A stretch of DNA of 64,000 nucleotides from Pseudovibrio ascidiaceicola (GCF_900114245.1 NZ_FOSK01000003.1:62001-126000), one strand, 5' to 3'; shown: positions 1 through 9,955, counted from the stretch's first letter. Translations and numbers: made by a program. The notes: generated by a model not told the origin, from the letters alone.

Positions 1-1056
<1,056 letters not shown>

Positions 1057-1079
1057 CTATGTATAAGGGCGGCACAGGC

Positions 1080-2339
1080 TCAGGTCGCCCCAAACCCTTC
1101 ATCCTTTTTACGCTCATCCGAAAGGGAGTTATCCCCCTCCTCAATATCGTCCGCTACACTAACTTGCATGTCATCAACACCCACCAGCCGCGTTAGCACC
1201 GCAGCCAGTGCCAGCGCCGTAAAGATTGGTCCCACCGGGAAGCCATGGGCCGCCAGCGCGATATTGACGATTGGCAGAAGATAAACCGCAAACAAAAGGA
1301 GCGGCGCCACAAAAGGAGAATCCGCATCATCATCAAACAGACCGGTCCGCGTCGCATAAAGGTAGAGCGCCGGAGAAAGCACTGCATAGTCCCAGAGAAA
1401 CAGGAAAGGCGTTGCCAGCAAAACACAAAGTGTCACGGCAAGATTGCGGGCAATCGGTTCACGCTCACGCATAAACAGCCAGAACACCACCACGAACGCC
1501 AAAACCGTAAAGGGCAATTGCACAAGATATCCAGCCGTCGCAGAAAATCCAAGCGCACGCATCGCACCAAATGCAGACGGGATCAGATAAAGGAAACTGC
1601 CATCACCCTGGTCCATGACAGTTGCCAGCAAGGACGGAACCGTATCCAGATAGATCCACCAAAGACCAGACCCAAAGAACACAGCAGAGGCATCAACAAG
1701 AAACGCCACCGTCGCCACACAGGCACACAGCGCGATAATACTGCGGTGCGCAATCAGTATAATCGGGATCAGCATAAACAGCTCAGGTTTGATGGAAACA
1801 CACCCAAGTAACACACCCGCCCACGCCGGATGCCGATCCAGCAAGCGCAACCCGCCATAAAGGAACCCGCCAGCCAACATCCCAAACTGACCGTAAAACA
1901 GGTTCACCAGAGTTGCTGGGGCAAAAATGAAGAAGGTGAAAGCTCGAATAGGTGCTTTTCGGCTGAAAGCAACACCAAACGAGAGCAACGCTCCCATTCC
2001 CATCCAGAGGCTGTAAGCCTGCAGGTAAGTCAATCCAGACAACGGAACCAGAAAGACCAGCAAACTTGGCGGATGCACCCACGCATAAAAGCCAGAGCCA
2101 CCAGCCACATTGCGCTGTACCTCGCCATAGAACCAGCCAAAGTCATAAAGCTGCGCCGCCTGCCCTGCCACAGCCATGCGAGAGGCCAGCAGAAACTGAT
2201 AGAAGTCACCGCCCACCCTGCGCAAATCGAATCCATCAAGGCCCATCACCGATCCAAACAGATACAGCGGATAGACCACCGCAATCAGCAGCAGCGCGAT
2301 GACAAAATAGATCTGTAAGCGGGCGAACGAGATAAACAT
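1080..2339 (-). CDS. GT87/DUF2029-type polytopic membrane glycosyltransferase-like protein
   Basis: A 419-residue integral membrane protein with about nine to ten hydrophobic helices. It resembles the GT-C fold family DUF2029/GT87 (polyprenyl-phosphate mannosyltransferase-like). Supporting segments are the early acidic loop GGDFYQFLLASRM, the YAWVHPPSLLVFLVPLSGL block, the FYGQFGMLAGGFLYGG segment and ASIKPE-like VSIKPELFMLIP. The family transfers sugars from lipid-linked donors on the outer face of the inner membrane; the acceptor cannot be read from the sequence. The tail is hydrophilic and acidic (VADDIEEGDNSLSDE). No sugar genes flank it, so the substrate is unknown. Confidence 0.75.
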   Translation of the reverse strand: MFISFARLQIYFVIALLLIAVVYPLYLFGSVMGLDGFDLRRVGGDFYQFLLASRMAVAGQAAQLYDFGWFYGEVQRNVAGGSGFYAWVHPPSLLVFLVPLSGLTYLQAYSLWMGMGALLSFGVAFSRKAPIRAFTFFIFAPATLVNLFYGQFGMLAGGFLYGGLRLLDRHPAWAGVLLGCVSIKPELFMLIPIILIAHRSIIALCACVATVAFLVDASAVFFGSGLWWIYLDTVPSLLATVMDQGDGSFLYLIPSAFGAMRALGFSATAGYLVQLPFTVLAFVVVFWLFMREREPIARNLAVTLCVLLATPFLFLWDYAVLSPALYLYATRTGLFDDDADSPFVAPLLLFAVYLLPIVNIALAAHGFPVGPIFTALALAAVLTRLVGVDDMQVSVADDIEEGDNSLSDERKKDEGFGAT

Positions 2340-2613
2340 CTACCGGCCTCCATCTATGCGCTACCCCTAATTTACTTTCAGTTTTCAGATGGGGCTCTGC
2401 GCAGACACAAATTCTTGGTTGCCGGAGAGTTTAAGAGATATCAAGTTAATTATTTGAATACGCTACGTAATTTAAGAATATCTTAGGAAAATGAAACAAT
2501 GTTTGCGCAGAAAAGCTGAATTATTCTACGCATTTCAGAATAATCTAAAATTTAATAAATCCCTACCTACAACTTATTCGTTAAAGATATCACCAGATAA
2601 TTCATTAAGAAAT
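2340..2613. other. AT-rich intergenic stretch, no gene seen
   Basis: This divergent intergenic region separates the GT87-like gene and the lipoprotein gene. It is clearly more AT-rich than the flanks and holds no convincing reading frame. The only recognisable signal is the sigma-70-like promoter at its right end, listed separately. Confidence 0.5.
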
Positions 2614-2642
2614 TTGACTGAATTGTGTCACGAGCCTACTAA
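2614..2642 (+). promoter_or_regulatory. Sigma-70-type promoter for the lipoprotein gene
   Basis: TTGACT at 2614-2619, exactly 17 bp, then TACTAA at 2637-2642. Transcription would begin near 2649, leaving a very short leader. That favours the ATG at 2666 over the one at 2657 as the start of the downstream gene. Confidence 0.5.
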
Positions 2643-2665
2643 GCCCCCACGTAATTATGGGGTAT

Positions 2666-3121
2666 ATGGAATTGAAAACTTATCTAGTAGTTGGCGTTGT
2701 TGCATCCAGCGTTCTTCTCGCAGGTTGCGGCACAGTTGTTCGCGGCACAACTGAAGACATCAAGATCTACGTGGAGCCTGAGCACGCGAAGATTACTTCA
2801 ACAACAGCTCATTCTTGTGTTGGTCCATGCGTCATCAACGTACCACGCAAAAAAGAATTTACGCTGACCGCATCTGCGCCTGGCTATCAGACACAGGTCA
2901 TCGATGTTGAGACCCGCGTCAGCGGCAAGGGCGCAGCTGGCATGGCTGGTAATGTCTTGCTTGGTGGTGTAATCGGCGTCGGCGTTGACGCAGCAACCGG
3001 TGCAACTCTGGACCACTATCCAAACCCGGTTAACTTCATTCTCAAGCGCGGCAAAGGCTCCCGTAAGCTGACCCCTGCTGAGATTAAGCTGATGAACAAA
3101 GCTAAAACCCCAACTTCTTAA
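2666..3121 (+). CDS. Small secreted lipoprotein of unknown function (PEGA-like)
   Basis: About 151 residues. The N-terminus has a lysine, a hydrophobic stretch and a clean lipobox LLAG-C (cysteine 21 from this start), so it should be lipid-anchored. The mature part begins GTVVRGTTEDIKIYVEPEHAKI and has a CVGPCVINVPR segment, then LTASAPGYQTQVI, which resembles the PEGA-type beta-sandwich repeat. A glycine-rich hydrophobic stretch (around residues 92-112) follows. Relatives are often mislabelled translation initiation factor 2. GGGG precedes the ATG at 2666; an alternative in-frame ATG lies at 2657. Function is unknown; an envelope role is only inferred from the lipobox. Confidence 0.8.
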   Translation: MELKTYLVVGVVASSVLLAGCGTVVRGTTEDIKIYVEPEHAKITSTTAHSCVGPCVINVPRKKEFTLTASAPGYQTQVIDVETRVSGKGAAGMAGNVLLGGVIGVGVDAATGATLDHYPNPVNFILKRGKGSRKLTPAEIKLMNKAKTPTS

Positions 3122-3136
3122 TTGGGCGATTTTGTA

Positions 3137-3163
3137 AGGGGCATCGGCTCAGACCATGCCCCT
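3137..3163 (+). terminator. Stem-loop after the lipoprotein gene
   Basis: AGGGGCAT (3137-3144) pairs perfectly with ATGCCCCT (3156-3163) around an 11-nt loop, 16 bp past the stop codon. No U-tract follows, so it may be a 3'-end stabiliser rather than a strict intrinsic terminator. Confidence 0.45.
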
Positions 3164-3260
3164 CACATTCAATAAGCACATGACCTTGGCTCATCCAAAT
3201 AAGGTCCACTCCCAAAACGCTCTGCCCACCACTCCCTCCTTGATTTTCAGCGGTAACTAG

Positions 3261-3290
3261 GGAACTCTCCCTCCTGCAATCAGGAGTTCC
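3261..3290 (+). promoter_or_regulatory. Leader hairpin covering the Shine-Dalgarno of the fetA-like gene
   Basis: CTCCTG (3271-3276), loop CAAT, CAGGAG (3281-3286) forms a perfect hairpin that buries the AGGAG ribosome site six bases before the ATG at 3292. An outer pairing GGAACTC (3261-3267) with GAGTTCC (3284-3290) is mutually exclusive with part of it. Either state sequesters the ribosome site, so translation of the exporter pair may be controlled at the RNA level. Confidence 0.45.
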
Positions 3291-3291
3291 A

Positions 3292-3975
3292 ATGACTGCC
3301 CCTCAAGACGCGAAGCGTGTGCCTCTCATTGAGGCGCGAAACATCTCAGTCATCAAGCAAGGGCGCCAGCTCTTTCACGCCTATTCTTTCAAGCTTTATG
3401 AAGGCGACAAACTGTGCCTCAGCGCTCCTTCCGGTCGTGGCAAAACAGTTCTCCTTCGCATTCTCGCAGGGCTGGATAAACCAGAGGCAGGAGAGATGCT
3501 CTTCAACGGCGTCTCATACACAGCAGGCGGACGAACGCAGCTTCACAAACAGCTCAACTGGCTGCCTCAACGCGTCAGCCCTTTGGCAGATCACATTCAC
3601 GATGCCCTGCTGGCTCCGTTTGAGCTGCAAGCCAACCACAAACGCAGGCCATCAGATGTTCAGATGCTGAAGGCTCTCATAGCAGCAGGTCTGCCCAACG
3701 CAACACTCGATCAGGCAACAAGCAGCCTTTCTGGCGGAGAACGTCAACGCCTCGCACTCGCCCGTGCACTTCTCCTCCAGCGCCCGTTATGGATTGCAGA
3801 CGAACCCACAGCTGCCCTCGACAAAGCCCATGCCCTCGCCTGTGGCGACCTGCTGATGGATAACGCCGGGACACTACTGGCTGTCACCCATGACGCCCAC
3901 CTTCAAAGCAAGATTGATCAGGTAATTGAACTGCCCGAACCTGCACAGCCAGGCCCACAGGAGCATGCGCAATGA
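3292..3975 (+). CDS. fetA: ABC transporter ATP-binding protein, FetA/YbbL type
   Basis: A 227-residue single nucleotide-binding domain. Walker A is APSGRGKT (residues 45-52), the signature is LSGGERQRLALARALL, and Walker B is WIADEPTAALD, followed by the switch histidine in AVTHDAH. It partners the adjacent permease, whose start overlaps its stop (ATGA at 3972-3975), so the two are co-translated. In E. coli the homologous pair FetA-FetB is reported to export iron and to protect against peroxide stress. The iron specificity here is by family only. An AGGAG ribosome site sits in a leader hairpin. Confidence 0.82.
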   Translation: MTAPQDAKRVPLIEARNISVIKQGRQLFHAYSFKLYEGDKLCLSAPSGRGKTVLLRILAGLDKPEAGEMLFNGVSYTAGGRTQLHKQLNWLPQRVSPLADHIHDALLAPFELQANHKRRPSDVQMLKALIAAGLPNATLDQATSSLSGGERQRLALARALLLQRPLWIADEPTAALDKAHALACGDLLMDNAGTLLAVTHDAHLQSKIDQVIELPEPAQPGPQEHAQ

Positions 3976-4733
3976 CCTCAAATGTCGCGTGGAGTGATCT
4001 GGCTCTCTTTTATCTCATAGCGATCATCCCGTTGTCCCTACTCTGGACCATGGGCCTGAAGGACCTCTCCCGGGATCTGGCAATATCCATCGCCCGCATG
4101 AGCATTCAGCTGTTGGTCATCGGGTTCTACCTGCAAACTGTCTTCGATCTGGACAATCTGGCCCTCAACCTGCTCTGGCTGGTTGCCATGGCGACGATCG
4201 CCGCGATCACATCGGCTGGCCGCGCTCAGATGCCCCGCCTCAAATCAGCAGCACCACTCACCGCAGCAGTCCTGATTGCCATGCTGCCCGTGCTGCTGAT
4301 GTTCATCCTCATCCTCAGCCGCCCTGTGCCGTGGTATTCCGCACAGATAACCATCCCCATTGCAGGCATGCTGCTTGGCAATGCTTTGGGCTCACTAGTC
4401 ATTGCCCTGCGCCGCTTTAATCTGAGAACACCGGAAGATAAGGAACACATCGAACTGCTCACCACCATGGGCGCCACCAAGCTCGAAGCCAGAAGGACAC
4501 TCGTCAAGGCCTCCCTGCGTGCCGCAGCCTCTCCCGTTATCGCCAGCATGGCAACACTGGGGCTGGTCTCGCTACCCGGAATGATGACAGGTCAGATCCT
4601 CGGTGGCTTCAACCCGATCGAGGCCGTCCAGTACCAGATCGCCATCATGCTCGGCATCTCCGCCACCCAAACTCTCGCTATAATTCTAGCCCTCCGCTTC
4701 ACCATCTATATGGAAGCGGAGTACGAGTGCTGA
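3972..4733 (+). CDS. fetB: ABC transporter permease, FetB/UPF0014 (YbbM) family
   Basis: 253 residues with seven predicted transmembrane helices. UPF0014 landmarks are QLLVIGFYLQTVF, the pair MPRLKSAAP and PIAGMLLGNALGSLVIALRRF, and the coupling-helix-like ELLTTMGATKLEARR before LVSLPGMMTGQILGG. It forms the membrane channel for the ATPase encoded immediately upstream (4-bp overlap) and is expected to be an efflux permease, by analogy iron. It converges on a TetR gene 31 bp away with no obvious terminator between them. Confidence 0.85.
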   Translation: MTSNVAWSDLALFYLIAIIPLSLLWTMGLKDLSRDLAISIARMSIQLLVIGFYLQTVFDLDNLALNLLWLVAMATIAAITSAGRAQMPRLKSAAPLTAAVLIAMLPVLLMFILILSRPVPWYSAQITIPIAGMLLGNALGSLVIALRRFNLRTPEDKEHIELLTTMGATKLEARRTLVKASLRAAASPVIASMATLGLVSLPGMMTGQILGGFNPIEAVQYQIAIMLGISATQTLAIILALRFTIYMEAEYEC

Positions 4734-4764
4734 TCAACACCAGAAGAGTACATCCAGCTAAGCT

Positions 4765-5346
4765 TCAAGCCCCTAGAAAGCCAGCAAGCAAACGACGGGC
4801 AGTCTTCTTTGCCCGCTGAGCCGCACCAAGATCCGCTTGCACACGTGCTCTGGTGATTGCTCCATCCTTCAAAACACTGAGCGCATCTGTCAATTCCACA
4901 CTGTCATCCTCAGACAACCCCAGAAGCGCAACAGCAGCAAGAATCAGCTCCTCGACGGCCTGCTTGTGCTCCACGCATTTCTGATAGATCGCACTCTCCG
5001 GCTGCCCATACTCACCGCTCACATTGATAAAGAAGCACCCACGAAAAGCATGCAACGCCTCTTCTCGGTCATTGAACCAGTCATCAAGAGCATCAAATAA
5101 TTCATCGATTTTGCCAGCACCGGTGTCGACACGTTCTAGACGCTCGCCCAACCACTTCAAGTAGGCATCATTTCGATAGTCCAGCACAGCCAATACCAAC
5201 TCATCCTTGCTGGCAAAGTGGTTGTAGAGCGTTTTCTTGGCGACACCCGAGGCCGCAAGCACCTCGTTGATGCCCACAGCATGCACGCCCTTCTCATAAA
5301 ACAATTCAAAGGCACCGAGCACCAAATTCTGACGCTTCGCGGACAT
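4765..5346 (-). CDS. TetR/AcrR-family transcriptional regulator
   Basis: 193 residues from the ATG at 5346, which gives the usual TetR N-terminus MSAKRQNLVLGAFELF. A longer open frame upstream runs across the operator region and is not used. The helix-turn-helix is at about residues 20-50 (VGINEVLAASGVAKKTLYNHF). The C-terminal ligand domain has the GCFFINVSGEYG segment typical of the QacR/YdhM-like group. It is divergent from the HPP gene, and the shared 110-bp region carries two overlapping inverted repeats. It is therefore probably an autoregulator that also controls the HPP gene. The ligand is unknown. Confidence 0.88.
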   Translation of the reverse strand: MSAKRQNLVLGAFELFYEKGVHAVGINEVLAASGVAKKTLYNHFASKDELVLAVLDYRNDAYLKWLGERLERVDTGAGKIDELFDALDDWFNDREEALHAFRGCFFINVSGEYGQPESAIYQKCVEHKQAVEELILAAVALLGLSEDDSVELTDALSVLKDGAITRARVQADLGAAQRAKKTARRLLAGFLGA

Positions 5347-5393
5347 ACCAGATACTCCATATTTAAATCTGATTGACAGAGGTATACCGAATT

Positions 5394-5423
5394 GTCTACT
5401 TACACAAGTAGACCAATCGGTCT
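5394..5423. promoter_or_regulatory. Candidate TetR operator: two overlapping inverted repeats
   Basis: GTCTACTT (5394-5401), ACAC, AAGTAGAC (5406-5413) is a perfect 8-bp palindrome. Overlapping it, AGACC (5410-5414), AATC, GGTCT (5419-5423) matches the common TetR-family half-site style. Both lie between the divergent tetR and HPP genes. Confidence 0.6.
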
Positions 5424-5457
5424 CCTTAAAAATAAACATGAATGCACGGATATCCCA

Positions 5458-5970
5458 ATGGCACAGTTTGAGAATATCTTCAGATCCTCTGGCAACCCTT
5501 TGCCTGCAAAACATCCACTCAGTCACATTCTCGTTGGAGGGCTTGGCGGGATTGTTGCCATCGCAATTCTGGCATTGATGGATGGTAGCCTCGAAGCTGC
5601 CTTGCTGCTCGGCTCCTTCGGCGCATCCTGCGTTCTCATTTTTGGATTTCCAGAAGCACCCTTCTCACAGCCAAGAAACATAATCGCAGGCCATGGTCTG
5701 AGTTCGTTTGTCGGACTGCTGCTCCTTACATTGTTCGGTCCCACTTGGTGGGCACTTGCTTTGGCAGCAGGGCTGGCAATTGCGTTGATGATGGCAACGC
5801 GCACCGTTCACCCGCCAGCAGGCTCAAACCCGGTCATCATCTTTCTGGCTCAGCCAGGCTGGGATTTCCTGCTGTTTCCAACACTAACAGGCGCTGTATT
5901 ACTGGTGATCGTGGCGTGGGTTTTCCTAAAACTCAGCAAACGCTCAGCCTATCCCGCCTACTGGTGGTAA
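5458..5970 (+). CDS. HPP-family integral membrane protein
   Basis: 170 residues from the ATG at 5458 (MAQFENIFRSSG); the open frame reaches 5392, but that start would lie inside the operator. It has the family's HPPAGSNPVI motif, the FGASCVLIFGFPEAPFSQPRN block and four to five transmembrane helices. HPP proteins have been linked to nitrite transport into chloroplasts in plants and cyanobacteria; bacterial roles are mostly undefined. Divergence from a TetR gene suggests induction by a small molecule. It converges with recN. Confidence 0.85.
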   Translation: MAQFENIFRSSGNPLPAKHPLSHILVGGLGGIVAIAILALMDGSLEAALLLGSFGASCVLIFGFPEAPFSQPRNIIAGHGLSSFVGLLLLTLFGPTWWALALAAGLAIALMMATRTVHPPAGSNPVIIFLAQPGWDFLLFPTLTGAVLLVIVAWVFLKLSKRSAYPAYWW

Positions 5971-6018
5971 GAAGGCAAATTTAAAGGGGAACACATGCCG
6001 GCAAAGAGGAAGAGCGCG

Positions 6019-7692
6019 TTAAATCAGCTCTTCTTGGCCCATAAGACGCTTGGCTGCGGCACGGGCCTCTTCGGTGATAGTGGAACCAGCGAGCATCCGG
6101 GCAATCTCTTCGTGACGGTCGCTCTCAGCGATCTCAGTGACACGGGTCGCAACACGGTCTTTCTCCACCTCATCCTTGCGGATCAGGAAGTGACCATTGG
6201 CACGCGCTGCCACTTGCGGTGCGTGCGTTACCGTCAGCACCTGAACACTGTTCGCAAGGCGGGCAAGACGCACGCCAATCGCCTCAGCCACTGCACCACC
6301 CACACCGGTATCAATCTCATCAAACACCAGTGTCGGAGAAGACCCTTTGTCTGCCAGCGACACCTTCAACGCCAATAGGAAGCGGGAGAGTTCACCACCA
6401 GAAGCAACTTTGAACATCGGTCCTGGACGGGTGCCCGGGTTGGTCTGCGCCCAAAACTCGACAGTGTCGATACCGGACGGCCCGCGTTGCTCAACATCAC
6501 TCTCGATATTGATGATAAACCGCGCCCGTTCCAGCTTCAGGGCTGGAAGCTCAGCATGAACAGCAGCCTCAAGTCCCTTAGCAGCCTTCTGGCGCTTCTT
6601 TGAGAGCGCAGCCGCCAACTTGTCATAAGTTTGCTTGGCGGCCTCCACAGCGCTTTCCAGCGCTTGCAGTTTCTCTTCACCAGCATCCAGATCGGAAAGA
6701 TCACCTTCCATCTGCGCCCGCAGTTTAGCAAGGTCATCCGGCTGCACAGAATATTTACGAGCCGCAGCCCGCAATGCGAACAAACGCTCTTCCGTCTGCT
6801 CCAGCTCTTGCGGGTCAAAATCGGTATCACGCAGCGCCTGTTCCAAACCACCGCGCGCTTCCTCCAGCTGATCCAGAGAACCGCCGATAGCTTCAACCAC
6901 ACTTGTCAGATAGTTCGGCGCCAGATCAACCTTACGCTCAAGACGGCGCAATAAACTGGAAAGCTCAGGGATTGGAGAGGCTGGTCCGTCAAGCGCCTCA
7001 TAGCCCTCGCGCAGATCGCCCGCGATCTTCTCCACTTGCATCATATCCTGACGACGCAAAGCAAGCTCATTCTCTTCCCCATCACGAGGGTCAAGCGCGC
7101 TCAGCTCATCAGCACTGGAGCGCAGATAATCCGCCTCACGACGGGCTTCCTCAATGCGAGCAACATGATCCTTCAGAGCCTTCTCAGCACTACGAACCGC
7201 TTTCGCGCTCTGCCCCACCTTCGCAGCATCACCTTCCAGCCCCCCAAAGCTGTCCAGCAGCTGACGATGGCTCTCAGGATCAATCAGTGCACGGTCATCA
7301 TGCTGTCCATGAACCTCAACCAGCAACTCTCCGATCTGCCGCAGCAAACCAGCACTTACCGGTGAGTCGTTCACAAACGCACGTGTACGTCCATCAGACG
7401 CCTGCACGCGGCGCAAGATGATATCGCTATCGTGTTCTAGTTCATTTTCCTGAAGAAGGGTGCGCAGAGGATGCGCCATTGGAACGTCGAAAACCGCGCT
7501 CACCTGACCGCGGTCCTGACCATGCCGAACCAGTCCGGCATCCCCTCGCCCACCAAGGGCGAGGCTCAAACTGTCGAGAAGAATAGACTTACCTGCACCG
7601 GTTTCACCCGTCAGAACACTCATGCCGTCGCTGAAATGCAAATCCAGCTTATCAATGAGAACGATATCCCGAATAGAAAGCGATGCCAGCAT
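6019..7692 (-). CDS. recN: DNA repair protein RecN
   Basis: 557-residue SMC-like ATPase acting early in double-strand break repair. It has an N-terminal Walker A GETGAGKS (about residue 30), a central coiled coil rich in charged heptads (about 150-380), the C-terminal signature SGGELSRFLLALKV, Walker B TLVFDEIDTGVGG and the H-loop LTVTHAPQVAA. The length matches the family. It follows bamD on the same strand, as in other Hyphomicrobiales; what is unusual is that ligA does not directly follow it. Start at 7692 (MLASLSIRDIVLIDKLDL) is the conserved N-terminus. Confidence 0.97.
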   Translation of the reverse strand: MLASLSIRDIVLIDKLDLHFSDGMSVLTGETGAGKSILLDSLSLALGGRGDAGLVRHGQDRGQVSAVFDVPMAHPLRTLLQENELEHDSDIILRRVQASDGRTRAFVNDSPVSAGLLRQIGELLVEVHGQHDDRALIDPESHRQLLDSFGGLEGDAAKVGQSAKAVRSAEKALKDHVARIEEARREADYLRSSADELSALDPRDGEENELALRRQDMMQVEKIAGDLREGYEALDGPASPIPELSSLLRRLERKVDLAPNYLTSVVEAIGGSLDQLEEARGGLEQALRDTDFDPQELEQTEERLFALRAAARKYSVQPDDLAKLRAQMEGDLSDLDAGEEKLQALESAVEAAKQTYDKLAAALSKKRQKAAKGLEAAVHAELPALKLERARFIINIESDVEQRGPSGIDTVEFWAQTNPGTRPGPMFKVASGGELSRFLLALKVSLADKGSSPTLVFDEIDTGVGGAVAEAIGVRLARLANSVQVLTVTHAPQVAARANGHFLIRKDEVEKDRVATRVTEIAESDRHEEIARMLAGSTITEEARAAAKRLMGQEELI

Positions 7693-7725
7693 GGTAGTCT
7701 AGGAAACTCCGATTCCTTGAAAGGC

Positions 7726-8592
7726 TTAAAGGAGTTTCATATCCCCAAATGCCCTGCTAAGCCAGCTGCCTTTGTTCTCATGTGGCTCCAGACCGCCCTT
7801 TTTCAAAAGAGAAAACGCATCTTTGTACCACTGGCTCTGCGGGAAGTTGTGTCCCAGCACTGCTGCAGCTGTCTGTGCTTCGTTCGTCACACCAAGCGCA
7901 TAATAGCTTTCGGTCAGACGATAGAGCGCTTCTTCAACGTGGCGGGTGGTCTGATAATTGCTCACCACAGTCTTGAAACGATTGATGGAGGCAAGGTAGT
8001 TACGGCGTGCTAGGTAGTAGCGGCCAACTTCCATTTCCTTACCAGCCAGCTGATCTTCCGTCGCGCGGATACGCTGACGAGCCTGCTTAGTGTATTCAGA
8101 ATCTGGGTAGCGCTGAACAACTTCACGCATTGCTTCCAGCGCTTTGGCAGTCACAGCTTGATCACGACCCACATCTGGGATCTGACGGAAGTAGGACTCA
8201 CCAATAATGTAGAGCGCGTAAGCAGAATCCTTATTACCAGGATAAAGCGAAGTGAAACGTTCAGCGGCAGAAATCGCTTCAGGATACTTACCCATTTTGA
8301 AGTTCAGGTAAGCAATGTTGATCAGCGATTTACGCGCGAATTCGGAGTAAGGATAGATGCGGTCAAGCTCGTAGAACTTTTTCGCTGCTGCTTGTGTGTC
8401 GCCAGAAGCGCGAAGAGCCAAAGCTTCATTGAACATCACTTCCGCAGGCGTATCATCCAACGCAAGATCGTCAACATCATCCTTGGTTGCACAGCCCGCA
8501 ATAACGAGTGCCAACGCCAAAGAGGTATATCTAATCGCTCTTTTGAGGCGATTAGCCCCCAAAGCAGTCCCGGCAGCATCTGAACGCAGCAA
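7726..8592 (-). CDS. bamD: Outer membrane assembly lipoprotein BamD (ComL)
   Basis: 288 residues. Component of the BAM complex that inserts beta-barrel proteins into the outer membrane. A positively charged N-terminus and lipobox VIAG-C (cysteine 34) indicate a lipoprotein. TPR-like helical repeats follow (ALALRASGDTQAAAKKFYELDRIYPYSEFA, continuing to SLYPGNKDSAYALYIIGESYF), the BamD signature region. The C-terminus is DAFSLLKKGG with a short extension. The 33-residue pre-lipobox segment is a little long; a later start cannot be excluded. It lies between lpxC and recN in the conserved order. Confidence 0.94.
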   Translation of the reverse strand: MLRSDAAGTALGANRLKRAIRYTSLALALVIAGCATKDDVDDLALDDTPAEVMFNEALALRASGDTQAAAKKFYELDRIYPYSEFARKSLINIAYLNFKMGKYPEAISAAERFTSLYPGNKDSAYALYIIGESYFRQIPDVGRDQAVTAKALEAMREVVQRYPDSEYTKQARQRIRATEDQLAGKEMEVGRYYLARRNYLASINRFKTVVSNYQTTRHVEEALYRLTESYYALGVTNEAQTAAAVLGHNFPQSQWYKDAFSLLKKGGLEPHENKGSWLSRAFGDMKLL

Positions 8593-8745
8593 TGTTTCCG
8601 ACTCCTATCGTGTTGGGATTCGGGTAAAATCCCTCCCAGTTCACGCTTCTATCTCAATGTTTGGATAACGTCACGTAGTACCACAGCATTTGCCTCGAAT
8701 TTATGTCGGAATAGAGGCAAAAACCGTTGAATAACTATTTTAGCC

Positions 8746-9708
8746 TCAGGAGACGTTAGGGCCAAATGCTGCAGCCTGCAGTCCGCCAATCAATTCGGCA
8801 TGACCTTTTTCGCGTCCATGACGGTCTTCCAGAGCAACATCAGCTTCAACAATCTCAAAAGCATCCGGGTTCTTGAAAAGCTCCACAAGGATGCAGTGAT
8901 TCATACGGTGACCGCCTTTGTAGGAGCGGTACTCGCCCAAAATAGGCAGACCAGCAAGAGCAAGATCACCGATTGCATCAAGGCTTTTGTGACGTACAAA
9001 TTCGTTTGCCCAACGGGTTCCTTCAGGGTTCAGAACGCGATCACCGTCAAGAGCAACGGAGTTCTCTAAAGAGGAGCCCATGGCAAAGCCAAGCTTCCAG
9101 AGCTTCTCAACATCCTGCACGCTACCAAAGGTACGGGCACGGGAAATCTCATCACGGAAGTAATCAGGTGTCAGGTCAAACTTGAGCTGCTGACAACCAA
9201 TTTTCTCGTGATCGAAATCGATGGTGATGTCAAAACGGGTGCCGTCAAACGGGTTGAGTTCACACCACTGATCACCGGAAACGTAACGAACTTTTTCTTT
9301 GATGCGGATAAAACGACGCTTTGTGCCAAGCGTTTTCAGGCCAACACGGTCGATAGCTTCAACGAATGCTTCGGAGCTACCATCCATGATTGGCATCTCA
9401 GGTCCGTCAATGTAAGCGGTCACATTGTCAACGCCCATACCGCGCAGAGCAGCCATCAGGTGCTCAACGGTAGAGATGCCGCTGTCATGAGGATCACCAA
9501 GTACGGTGCACAAAGAAGTTGCAGTGACTTCCTTCCAGTTTGCTTCCGTCTGCACGTAGCCGCCCTTGGTGCTACGATGGAAAACAATGCCGGAATTAGC
9601 GTCTGCAGGGTGAAGAGTAATGGAAGCTGGACCGCCGGAGTGAACCCCAATACCATTCAAGGTTACACTGTCTGCAAGCGTTGTCTGTTTTTCGACACGC
9701 ATTCCCAT
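8746..9708 (-). CDS. lpxC: UDP-3-O-acyl-N-acetylglucosamine deacetylase LpxC
   Basis: Zinc amidohydrolase catalysing the committed step of lipid A synthesis in the cytoplasm. 320 residues from the ATG at 9708 (MGMRVEKQTTLADSV), which has GGAAC upstream; an upstream in-frame start at 9756 would add 16 residues unlike the family. Key motifs are GVHSG near the N-terminus, STVEHLMAAL (zinc histidine), HKSLDAIGDLAL (zinc histidine and aspartate) and YKGGHRMNH (catalytic histidine). It lies between ftsZ and bamD, the usual alphaproteobacterial order, with about 250 bp separating it from ftsZ, so it probably has its own promoter. Confidence 0.96.
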   Translation of the reverse strand: MGMRVEKQTTLADSVTLNGIGVHSGGPASITLHPADANSGIVFHRSTKGGYVQTEANWKEVTATSLCTVLGDPHDSGISTVEHLMAALRGMGVDNVTAYIDGPEMPIMDGSSEAFVEAIDRVGLKTLGTKRRFIRIKEKVRYVSGDQWCELNPFDGTRFDITIDFDHEKIGCQQLKFDLTPDYFRDEISRARTFGSVQDVEKLWKLGFAMGSSLENSVALDGDRVLNPEGTRWANEFVRHKSLDAIGDLALAGLPILGEYRSYKGGHRMNHCILVELFKNPDAFEIVEADVALEDRHGREKGHAELIGGLQAAAFGPNVS

Positions 9709-9899
9709 ATTGTTCCAGCCTTTATCATTCCGCTCCAGGTACATACTGAACCTCATGAGCCACTACTTTCGAATACCCTCTGCGGGTTGGCTGGAACATA
9801 GCTCTTGGAGCTTACCAAATAAAATAAAGCTTTATTACGGTTTGTAACGTCCTGAAAATTTTAGGTACATTTACCGACAATTTCACTTAAAAACGCAAA

Positions 9900-9929
9900 G
9901 CAGCAACCCGGAAAAATCCGGATTGCTGC
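9900..9929 (-). terminator. Intrinsic terminator after ftsZ
   Basis: A 12-bp stem with one mismatch (9900-9911 with 9918-9929) around AAAAAT. On the minus strand it is followed by a T-rich stretch. It lies 26 bp past the ftsZ stop and probably closes the dcw transcript before lpxC. Confidence 0.65.
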
Positions 9930-9955
9930 TCGAGAGGCGCGAGTTCTGTTGATAA

